DNA of 64,000 nt from Thraustochytrium sp. TN22 (Eukaryota; Sar; Bigyra; Thraustochytrida; Thraustochytriidae): assembly GCA_013306675.1 (NCBI GenBank), contig JABLUY010000135.1:1-64000 (forward strand). Direction: 5' to 3'. Numbering within the stretch: the first letter of the stretch is position 1; each line of letters begins with the position of its first letter. Below the pieces are notes generated by a model, which was given only the letters and a program-made list of their open reading frames with translations, made no database searches and was not told the origin of the DNA. The position numbers and the translations under genes were made by a program. Below, in pieces: positions 38,816 to 47,343 of the stretch.

Positions 38816-39350
38816 GCGCGCCCGCGCCCGCGCCCGCGCGCTCTGCGCTCGCGCTCTGCTGCGCCGCCGCCGCCGCCGCCGCCGCGCCGCGCCCGCGCGC
38901 CCCCGCGGCGGCGGGCGGCGGGTCCCGTATCCGGCGCGCGGCGCCCCCCCGGCGCCGGGCGCGAGCAGGCGCGGGCGCGGCGGCGGCGCCGGATACGGGA
39001 CTTGCGCGCGCGGCGCGCCGCCGCGCGCGCGGGCTTGGCGCGCCTGCGGATGCGGAGCAGGGCGGCGTGGAGGATCTCAGGATCCCGCGCGGCGTGGTCC
39101 CTAGCCAGCCGGAGCGCCGCGGCATCGCCGAGGAGCAGAGCCCGCCACGAGGGGCCGAGGCGCGCGACGCCCGCGTCGGCGGCGCCGACGTCTCCGAGAG
39201 CCCGGGCTTGCGTTCCTTTCTGAGCGCCAGGGCGCCAGGCGGTTGGGCGCGTTCCGGCGAGGCCGCGGCAGAGCGCGAACGGCGGCGGCGGCGCGGGCGG
39301 CGCGGCGCGGCGCGGCGCGGCGCGCGGCAGGCAGGCAGAGGCGAGGCGCG
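38781..39350. promoter_or_regulatory. Bidirectional promoter between the coiled-coil and NMA111-like genes
   Basis: 570 bp between two outward ATGs, extremely GC-rich (CCGCCG and GCGCGC runs). The pentadecamer CCGTATCCGGCGCGC at 38925-38939 is mirrored by CGCCGGATACGGGAC at about 38987-39001, giving an inverted repeat (GTATCCGGCG / CGCCGGATAC) with about 50 bp between arms. Confidence 0.45.
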
Positions 39351-42263
39351 ATGGCGGAGGCTGCGCGCGGGCTGCGCGCGGCGAGCGAAGGCGGCGAGTC
39401 GACGGCGAGAGGGTCGTTCGCGGAGGCGATTTCGAAAGTGGCGCCCGCGGTGGTGGTGCTGCGCGTGAACGACGTGCGCGCGTTCGACGGGGAGGGGAGA
39501 GGGTGCTCGAGCGCGACCGGGTTCGTGGTGGACCGCGAGAAGGGGCTCATCCTCACCAACAGGCACGTGGTCTCGTGCGGCCCCGTGCGCGCCGACGCGA
39601 CCTTTCTCAGCAAGGAGGAGGTGGAGCTCAAGGCGATCTTCCGAGACCCGGTGCACGACTACGGCATCTTCCAGTTCGACCCCAAGGAGGTCAAGTTCCA
39701 GGAGGTCGTCGAGGTGCCGCTGGCGCCAGAGCGCGCCGAGGTCGGCCTCGAGGTGCGCCTCCTGGGCAACGACGCCGGCGAGAAGCTGTCCATCCTGTCC
39801 GGCACGCTGGCGCGCCTGGACCGCGAGGCGCCTCACTACGGGTCGCGCGAGTACAATGACCACAACACCTTCTACTACGCGGCGGCCAGCTCCACGTCGG
39901 GCGGCTCCAGCGGGTCGCCCGTCATCGACGCCGAGGGCTACGCCGTGGCGCTCAACGCCGGCGGCAAGGACAAGGCGGCCTCCAGCTTCTACCTGCCGCT
40001 GGACCGCGTCACGCGCGCGCTCGCCTACCTGCGCCGCGGCGAGACCGTGCCGCGCCGCACGCTGCAGACCATCTTCCGCCACCAGGCCTTCACCGAGACG
40101 CTGCGCCTCGGCCTCACGCGCGACATGGAGTCGGAGATCCGGGCGGCCTTCCCCAAGGCCACCGGCCTGCTCGTCGCGGACCAGGTTGTCCCGGGCGGGC
40201 CCGGCGCGCGCGCTGGCGTGCTGCCGGGCGACATCCTGCTGCGCCTCAACGGCGACCTCATCCACGAGTTCCTCCCGCTCGAGGAGACGCTCGACGACGC
40301 CGGCGACCAGACCGTGCAGCTCACGCTGCGCCGCGGCAACGAGGACATCGTCGTGGACGTCGCCACGGACGACCTCCACGCGCTCACGCCCAGCTCCTAC
40401 CTCGAGCTCTCCGGCGCCATCATCCACCCGCTTTCCTACACGCAGGCCATCAACAACTCGCTGCCGGCGGGCTCCGTCTACATCGCGTCGTCCGGCTTCA
40501 TGCTGGGCCGCGCCAACGTGCCGTGGAACGCCATCATCCTCGCCGTGGGCGATGAGCAGACGCCCGACATCGAGACCTTCGAAAGCGTCATTAGCAAGTA
40601 CCCGGACATGAGCAACGTATCCATCCGCTACGCGCAGGTCACGCACCGCCACCACGAGCTCGTGCGCTCCATCTCCGTCGACCGCACCTGGTTCGTCTGG
40701 CGCTGCGCGCAGCGCTGCGACCGCGACGGCGTCTGGCACTACCGCGACCTCCCGCCGCCCTCGCACGGCCCGCGCGCCGACGTGCACAGCGTGCACGTGG
40801 CCGACCCGAGCCGCGCCGGCCTCGTCATGGTCTCCTGCGACGTGCCCTACCTGGCGGATGGCATTCCCTGCTCCAATATGTACGGGACCGGCACCGTGGT
40901 GGACGCGGTCAACGGCCTCGTCATCGCCGACAGGAACACCGTGCCCAACGCGCTCTGCAACGTCAACATCACGTTTTGCGGCACCGTCGAGATCCCGGCG
41001 CGCGTGCTCCTCGTGCACCCAGTGGAGAACTTTAGCATTGTGCAGTACGACCCGGCGCTTCTCCAGGTTGACGCACCGGAGGCGGCTTCCGCCACCGCCA
41101 CCAGCGGCGGCGGCGGCGACGGCGGCGGCGACGGCGAGGCCGCCCCGCCGCAGCGCCCCTTCGACGCCCAGTTCGAGCTCTCGCCGCACCGCCTCAAGGC
41201 GGGCGACGAGACCACCTTCGCCGGCCTCTCGCACCAGATGACCTCGGTCGGCCAGCAGTGCAAGGTCACCAACGTCGAACGCCTCCTCTTCTCCATGACC
41301 AGCCCGCCGCGCTTCACCGCGCCCAACCAGCTCGTCATCCACGTCGACAAGCTCGTCTCCAACGTCGGCGGCGTCCTGCTCGACTCCGACAACCGCGTCC
41401 AGGCCTTTTGGTGGTCCTTTTCCTACCAGTCCTCCACGCACAAGGACAAGGAGACCTTTGTCGGCGTCGCCGCCGACACCGTCTTCGAGACCGTTGCCCT
41501 GCTACAGCGCGACAACTGCCGCGCACCCAGCCTGCTCCCCACGCTCGCGCTCGACTGCCTTGTCACGCCCATTTCCAAGGCACGCGCCGGCATGGGCCTT
41601 TCCAATGAGCGCGTGCGCCAGTTCGCCAGCCGCCCCGAGGCGCGTAACCAGGTGCTCACCGTGCGTTCCGTGCACGCGCGATCGCGCTCCGCCAAACTCC
41701 TCCGCGCCGGCGACATCATCCTCGAGGTCGAAGGCCAGATCATGCCGACCTTTCGCTCCATCCACAGCGCCGTTGTGACGTGCGCCAACGAGCAGAACCA
41801 CACCCCGGACCGCCCGGCCAAACTCGACGTCACCATTCTGCGCGACCTGCACGAGCACACCGTCAGTGTGCCCGTCTCCGAGCTGTCTTATATCGGGACC
41901 TCGCGTCTCATCATCTTCGCCGGCATGTTTTTGCAGGAGCCGCACCCCTCGGTCGACTTTCGCGGCTTCGTCCCCGGCACTGAGGTCTATTGCAGCCGCT
42001 GGTTCTACGGCTCTCCGGCCCACAAGTACGAGCTCAAGGCCACCCACTTCGTTCTCGGCGTCAACGAGCACGACACGCCCACGCTCGACGCCTTCATTGC
42101 CGTCGTGCGCGACCTCAAGGACGGTGACTTCATTCGCATTCGCACCATCTCCCTCAAGGAAAAGAAGCGCGTCTTCACGCTCAAGCTCGACTACCACTAT
42201 TGGCCCACGCTCGACCTGACGCGCGACCCAGACACCTGCAAGTGGGCTCTCCGATCTGACTAA
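39351..42263 (+). CDS. NMA111: NMA111-type HtrA-like serine protease with PDZ domains
   Basis: 970 aa from ATG 39351. The length matches the NMA111 family (about 1000 aa), which has two protease-like units rather than one. The first unit keeps the triad: H72 in TNRHVV, D103 in HDYGIFQFD and S187 in GGSSGSP. A PDZ domain follows (TGLLVADQVVPGGPGARAGV, LPGDILLRLNGDLIHEF). The second protease-like unit (about 500-740, from MYGTGTVVDAVNGLVIADRN) has no evident catalytic triad and so is probably inactive. Further PDZ-like segments lie beyond 755 (RSAKLLRAGDIILEVEGQIM). In yeast the family acts in the nucleus and cleaves apoptosis inhibitors. A Gly/Ala insert (about 580-600) in the second unit is unusual. 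Single exon. Confidence 0.92.
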   Translation: MAEAARGLRAASEGGESTARGSFAEAISKVAPAVVVLRVNDVRAFDGEGRGCSSATGFVVDREKGLILTNRHVVSCGPVRADATFLSKEEVELKAIFRDPVHDYGIFQFDPKEVKFQEVVEVPLAPERAEVGLEVRLLGNDAGEKLSILSGTLARLDREAPHYGSREYNDHNTFYYAAASSTSGGSSGSPVIDAEGYAVALNAGGKDKAASSFYLPLDRVTRALAYLRRGETVPRRTLQTIFRHQAFTETLRLGLTRDMESEIRAAFPKATGLLVADQVVPGGPGARAGVLPGDILLRLNGDLIHEFLPLEETLDDAGDQTVQLTLRRGNEDIVVDVATDDLHALTPSSYLELSGAIIHPLSYTQAINNSLPAGSVYIASSGFMLGRANVPWNAIILAVGDEQTPDIETFESVISKYPDMSNVSIRYAQVTHRHHELVRSISVDRTWFVWRCAQRCDRDGVWHYRDLPPPSHGPRADVHSVHVADPSRAGLVMVSCDVPYLADGIPCSNMYGTGTVVDAVNGLVIADRNTVPNALCNVNITFCGTVEIPARVLLVHPVENFSIVQYDPALLQVDAPEAASATATSGGGGDGGGDGEAAPPQRPFDAQFELSPHRLKAGDETTFAGLSHQMTSVGQQCKVTNVERLLFSMTSPPRFTAPNQLVIHVDKLVSNVGGVLLDSDNRVQAFWWSFSYQSSTHKDKETFVGVAADTVFETVALLQRDNCRAPSLLPTLALDCLVTPISKARAGMGLSNERVRQFASRPEARNQVLTVRSVHARSRSAKLLRAGDIILEVEGQIMPTFRSIHSAVVTCANEQNHTPDRPAKLDVTILRDLHEHTVSVPVSELSYIGTSRLIIFAGMFLQEPHPSVDFRGFVPGTEVYCSRWFYGSPAHKYELKATHFVLGVNEHDTPTLDAFIAVVRDLKDGDFIRIRTISLKEKKRVFTLKLDYHYWPTLDLTRDPDTCKWALRSD

Positions 42264-42564
42264 ACTGCGCCGCCACACATACACACACACATACACACAC
42301 CATGCGACATCAGATTGCTCGCGTTTGGCACGCGAGAAGGACTTCGTGTTTTAGCTAAAGTAGAGGTATCAGCAAAGCCAGCCGGCTGGCTATCTGGCTG
42401 AGCCACTCACCTACCCTGAAGCTAGGTCGGTAAGGGTTAGTGGTGGTGGTAACTAAGGTAAGGTAGAATACACCGTCGTCGTTGCCGCTGCAATGCATCG
42501 CATTGGTACACTGCAGCATACTGCACCTGTTCCCGCGTCGGATGGCGCGATTGGACACGTCAAA
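42264..42564. other. Convergent 3' intergenic region
   Basis: 301 bases. It contains an ACACAT/CA repeat (about 42274-42302) and is AT-richer than its surroundings. No gene is seen. Confidence 0.5.
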
Positions 42565-43848
42565 TCACAGCAAGCGCTCAAACTCTAGAGCACAGCCAAA
42601 GGGGCCGGCCACCCACAGCTCGTACACGCATGTGGAGGGCTCTGCAATGCGCAACAGCGAGACTTTATCGTCGCACTCAAAGTGAAGTGACGCGCTTCGC
42701 TTCTTCATGTTCGGACACAGCTCGCCGGCCCCGAGGAAGAGAGTCCTACTCGCCGCATTCCAGTGGCCAGTGGCGCCGCCCTTACCCACGCGCACAGAGC
42801 GCCCGCGGCGTCCGCCTGCTGGGCGCTGCACGAGCTCGCCGCCCTTGTCTACAGAGAGTGCATACGTGGTCCCATCCGAGTCGGTCAGGGTGAGGTCCGT
42901 GCGCGGCGACCCGAGCGCGAACGCGAGGTCCTCGTCCGACACCAACCCAGTCCTGAGCAGTGCTCGCGCCGTCGACCCGCCGGCACGTAGAAAGGCCTGC
43001 GCGACGCGCCGGCCCTGCGCCTCGCGCGCGCGCTCATGATCGCGCGCCGCCACAAGCTGAGCGCAATCGTCCTTGCACTGCCCTCTATTGGGGCCCTCGT
43101 CGATACCGTCGCAGCAGTCGCATACGCCGTCTTGGACCCGAGAGCTCGGCAGCCAGCGGTCGTCCGCCTCGCCGCAGTAAAACAGCGGCTCGTCCGTCGT
43201 CTGCCCGGCACATGCCGCCGTCCCTGGCTCGTCGAACCCGCTCCCGGGGCAATCGCAGTACCCGTCGTTGATATGAAAGTGCCGCAAGGGTGCGTGCCGG
43301 TTCGTGGCCGCCGCCAAGGCCGCGTGCAGATGCACGGGCGCCTCGGGCAGGAGCGCCGGGCTCTGGCCAGCTTCCGGGCACCGGAACGAGCGCCGCTGGC
43401 CCACGAGAAAGCGCCGCGGGTCCTCAGGCGTCGTGCCGGCCACGAACGCCAGCTTGAAGCTCCCTTCAAAGCCCGTCTCGCCGCGCAGCCGCGCTGGCAT
43501 CACCACCTCGGCCACGACCACGTCGTCGTCCTCGTCTTCCTGCTCCGCCTCCGCGCTCGGCGCCAGGTCCTCGCGGTCCAGCGCAGCCTGGTCGGCCACG
43601 GGTCCGAGCGGAGCGGCGCGCCCCAGGTCTTCCTCGCCGGGCGGGCCCTGCAGCGCCGCGAGCGACGCGAGCGACGCGAGCAGCAGCAGCAGCGCCGCCG
43701 CGGCCTTGGCGCCGCGCCCGCCGCCGCGCACGGCCGCCGCCGCGCGCAGCGCCAGCCGCCGGCACCGCCGCCGCGCCAGGCTCTTGTCCGCGGCGTCCTC
43801 GCCCAGCCCGCGCCACGCGCCGGCCTCGCCGCCGCCGCGCCGCCGCAT
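42565..43848 (-). CDS. PRKCSH: Glucosidase II beta subunit-like protein (PRKCSH family)
   Basis: 427 aa from ATG 43848. A hydrophobic segment at about 49-66 (AAAALLLLLASLASLAAL) follows a 45-residue basic N-terminus, so the protein is probably a signal-anchored ER membrane protein or has a long signal peptide. The diagnostic N-terminal Cys-rich module is clear: INDGYCDCPGSGFDEPGTAA, LFYCGE, then VQDGVCDCCDGIDEG. The last 110 residues are an MRH (mannose-6-phosphate receptor homology) lectin domain, with ELCPNMKKRSASLHFECDD and EPSTCVYELWVAGPFGC. The partner in the family is the glucosidase II alpha subunit, which trims glucose from N-glycans. The protein is shorter than animal and fungal forms (over 500 aa) because the central Glu-rich coiled coil is nearly missing, and it ends FERLL with no HDEL-type retention signal. 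Confidence 0.88.
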   Translation of the reverse strand: MRRRGGGEAGAWRGLGEDAADKSLARRRCRRLALRAAAAVRGGGRGAKAAAALLLLLASLASLAALQGPPGEEDLGRAAPLGPVADQAALDREDLAPSAEAEQEDEDDDVVVAEVVMPARLRGETGFEGSFKLAFVAGTTPEDPRRFLVGQRRSFRCPEAGQSPALLPEAPVHLHAALAAATNRHAPLRHFHINDGYCDCPGSGFDEPGTAACAGQTTDEPLFYCGEADDRWLPSSRVQDGVCDCCDGIDEGPNRGQCKDDCAQLVAARDHERAREAQGRRVAQAFLRAGGSTARALLRTGLVSDEDLAFALGSPRTDLTLTDSDGTTYALSVDKGGELVQRPAGGRRGRSVRVGKGGATGHWNAASRTLFLGAGELCPNMKKRSASLHFECDDKVSLLRIAEPSTCVYELWVAGPFGCALEFERLL

Positions 43849-44953
43849 CGCGCCGCGCGCGGCTCTGCTCGGCTCTGCTCCGGCGCGCTCCGGCCTCCAA
43901 GTCGGCAGGCGCCCGGCCTAGTAGAGTCTCATCATCCCGGCTCGCGCTCGCGGAGCCCGCGCTGCGCGTCTGGCAGCGCCGCGGCGGCGCTCCGGGTCGA
44001 CGTCTCGGTCTCCTCGACTCTGGCTAGCTCTGGCTGATCTGACGGTGGGTCAAGCCGTGCTTGCAATGCCAGCCTGAGTTTAGTCTAGTCGCGCCGCGGT
44101 GCTGCGATCATCTCCGAGGCACTGACTCACTGTGAGGTGCCACAGCTCGCTGACTGTGAGATCACCGAGTGTCCGCGAGATTGGGAGATTGCCACGGGCG
44201 CTGCAGTGCACGGGGTCACCGAGGCAGGTGTGGAGGAGGCCGGCCGCGGCGTCAGCAACTGGCCGCTGCTGACGACGATCGTTGGGGTTCCGGAGCGGGA
44301 AGGACTCGGAGGCGACGCACCGAGTTTCCAGCGCGGCGGCCCGCCCGGCCCCGGGCCCTGGCTGGTTGCGGCCCTCGCGGTGGCCCACGGATTGGACTTC
44401 TGGGCAATCCTCGCGTGCGTGGAAAAGGCAAGCGGCGCGTGATCAGCCTTGGCGGCTGCTGTGCTTGCTTCCCCTGGGCGGAGCTAGCTACTAGCTAGAG
44501 GTCTGTCCCACTGCAGGAGGCGAAGTGGAGCCCATCACTCTTGCAGTGCTGCAAGCCGAGGGATGTACCACCACGTGCTGACTGACTCATGTGAACGGAA
44601 TCCCTGGCTCGCAGAGCCACCGTCAGCGGCTGACGGTCACGAAGATGGGCTCGAGCGAGGGAATCATGTCGACAGGGCAGCCTGGCACAGCAGCGTGCCA
44701 GTGGCAGCCAGCGCGTGTGCGTCTACCTGAGCTAGCCTAAATGGCCATGAGCAGGCTGAAGGGCAGAGCCACTGGTTGTAGGCCTTGCCTCTAGCTAGCT
44801 AGCTAGCCAGAGCTCTAAGAGCTAGGCTAGCTACTAGTAGCTCTAGCTAGCTAGAAAGCTAGGGCACGCCTTTGCAAAAGCTGCAGCGCAGCAGACTCGG
44901 AATTCGCGAGGCGAGGCATTGCTCAAGCGGACTGACAAGGCAAGAGAGGCAAG
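43849..44953. other. 1.1-kb divergent intergenic region
   Basis: No supported gene. Its right half is rich in CTAG and AGCT tetramers, concentrated at 44791-44864, where repeated CTAGCTAG blocks and AGAGCT/AGCTCT pairs could form imperfect hairpins about 90-160 bp upstream of the LRR start codon. A smaller CTAG cluster lies at about 44483-44499. Confidence 0.5.
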
Positions 44954-47060
44954 ATGGGCTTCGTGTCGTTCGCGGCAGCTGGCCTCTTGGCGCTGCAAGC
45001 AATCATGCTCATGGTGAAGACGAGAGGCCTGTCGTGCAACTGTGCGACCATCGCGTGCGACCCAAGCGATTTTTCCAGCCTAACGACATCAGCCTGGGTC
45101 ACCTGCTCAAGCCTAGCGACCTTCCCGACGACCGTGAGCTTCCTGACCGATCTCACTCGCCTGGAAATCACCACGAGCACCTTCTCGGCAGTGGACCCGG
45201 TGTCCATCGCCACACTCACCAAGCTCGAGAAGCTGTGAGTGTACCAGAACAAAACCATCGTTGCGCCCGCGAATATCACCGCAAGCTCACAGCACGAGTC
45301 TCGTGTGACAGGACCGTGTCGAGGTGCAAGAACGTCAAGGAACTTCCCGACGAGATCACCACCCTGAGCACCCTCACCAAGCTGTACGTTACAACGGCGG
45401 CGACCGAGCAAGGGCATCATGGCCGCTTTTCATTGCCGCCTGACAGCAACGTGCGGCCTGCTGTGCCAAAATTTCCACAGATACCTGCAGTCCGATGGCC
45501 TGACCAGCCTTCCCTCTGGCCTTGGAAACTTGACCTTACTCACATCACTTAACGTGGCTGCCAACAAGCTCACGGACATGCCCGCCTCGCTCAGTGCCCT
45601 CGGCGCCCTGGAGGTGCTGGAGGCTAGTGACAACGACATCAGCACGATCGGCTCCGGTCTCTTCCCGGAGCTCGCCAACCTGCGAACGCTGTACGTTCCC
45701 GTCAAGCTGCAACACGGACGCGCTGCGCAAGCTGATTCCATTCAAACCCAGCGAGCTTCATCAAAATGACATTGCGGATCTTCCGGACGACATGGATGGC
45801 CTTACCGATCTGAGGGAAATGTGCGTTGGCCTGTTGTTCAGTTCCTGCGTCTCCCATACATATTCAACGCGCCAGGGGATTGCTCACGCCTCTGCGTTTC
45901 CACAGTCGGCTCTCGCGGAACCCGATGACAACACTGCCAGCCTCCCTGTCTGCCGCCACGCAGCTGCGCACGCTGTACGTTGCTCTTTCCGATTTGGAGG
46001 CTGCTTTTCGTGACAACTAAGTTGAACAACCCGAGGGATCTCTATCGCAGCGTGGCAAGTGAGTGTGGGCTGCAGTCTATCCCAGAGGAAGTTTTTTCCG
46101 GCATGACGTGGCTCTCGTCCCTTTCCTTGGGATGGAACGAGCTTACAGAGCTTCCCACGACTCTTAATGCCCTCACCAGGCTGACCATGCTGTACGTGAC
46201 CGCTGGCAAGCGCGGAAACCACGAGATGGACTCTATTGGAACTGACCTAGCAACATGAATGCACAGTGCCTTTCAGAGCAACAGCATTGCAACCATACCA
46301 GCTTTGGGCTCGACCACGGACCTAACCGACATGTACGTACGATGGGTAAAGCTTGCAAGCGCAGCACGGCTGACCTCACCTCGCCTCGGCGTGCTGCAGC
46401 CTTGCCAACTCTAACTTTATTCGTACGATACCCTCCTCGATTCGGACCCTCGCCAAGTATTACGCCCTCACGATGCTCAACCTCGAGGACAACCCGCTAT
46501 GTGGACCACAGCCCTCAGGGATTTTCGCAGTCTCCACCCTCACTGCGCTCACGTCCAGCTCCATCCCCCCTTCTTGTCCATCGACACCAAGCCCGACCAA
46601 GGAGCCCACCGCTTTCCCTACTCGTGACCCAACTCCAGACCCCACGCCTGCTCCGACGGAAACGCCTGCTCCGACGGAAACGCCCACGGTAAGGCCCACG
46701 ACGGAACCAACGATGGAGCCTACGTTTCTGCCCACGGAGACGCCTACGCTCTGGCCTACGAAGGAGCCGACGCCAAGGCCCACGGACGTGCCGACAGCGG
46801 AGCCCACGGAATCTCCGATCGCTAACGCTTCTATCAACTCGACCGAGGCGCCGACCACACAGGCAAACACCACGTCCGATTCGACGCAAGCCCCGGCGGG
46901 GACGCTTCCTGCGGCCACGGCAAGTCCGACCACCGCCGTAGGTGAAGACCAGCCCACGCCTTCGAGCCCAGAGCCCACCTCAGGCTCCGGGGCTCGTGCA
47001 AGCCCGTTTGAGCTTGCCGTTTCGCTAGGGATTGCAACGCTTGCCGCCATTCTCACCTGA
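44954..47060 (+). CDS. Spliced surface LRR protein with signal peptide, PT-rich stalk and hydrophobic C-tail (eight exons)
   Basis: Model: exons 44954-45234, 45312-45383, 45481-45690, 45752-45820, 45906-45974, 46051-46191, 46267-46332, 46400-47060; total 522 aa. All seven introns (77, 97, 61, 85, 76, 75, 67 nt) are phase 2, start GTACGT, GTGAGT or GTGCGT, and end AG. Each cuts at the same register of the LRR, after the unit's last x-x-L, so exons carry one, two or three whole repeats (for example KNVKELPDEITTLSTLTKL and LTSLPSGLGNLTLLTSL). Residues 1-23 are a signal peptide, followed by a Cys pair. LRRs span about 65-330. Residues about 350-430 are PT(E/K/R)P-type repeats, a mucin-like stalk. 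The last 17 residues (FELAVSLGIATLAAILT) are hydrophobic with no charged tail, typical of a GPI-anchor signal. Probable role: cell-surface or secreted recognition or adhesion; the ligand is unknown. Confidence 0.85.
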
Positions 47061-47109
47061 TCCTTCCGTGCTACAACAAGGCAAGGATTATGTGGGCCCT
47101 CGATCCACT

Positions 47110-47343
47110 CTCTCATTGCATCCTTCTCTCAGAACAGTTCTCAAATTGCTTTTCATCGTTATGCCCACTCTTGAATCTCGCTCCCTCCTCTCAGAAAAGT
47201 TCTCAAATTGATTTTCATCGAATTTCGCTTCCTCCTCTCAGAACAGTCTCAACTTGCTTTTCATCGTTATGCCCACTCTCAAATTTCGCTTCCTCCTTTC
47301 AGAACAATTCTCAAATTGATTTTCATCGTTATGCATCATGACG
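47110..47343. repeat. 47-62-bp tandem repeat between two convergent genes
   Basis: Four units start at about 47126, 47188, 47235 and 47296 with CTCTCAGAACAGTTCTCAAA-like sequence, followed by TTTTCATCGTTATGCCCACT. The AT-rich array fills almost the whole gap between the LRR stop (47060) and the next gene's stop (47344). Confidence 0.9.

Noticed and set aside
38781-41441. Leftward open frame continuing the 306-aa coiled-coil gene to nearly 1200 codons
   Set aside because: It runs antisense through the NMA111-type protease, which has clear domains. The part beyond ATG 38780 is a composition-driven shadow.
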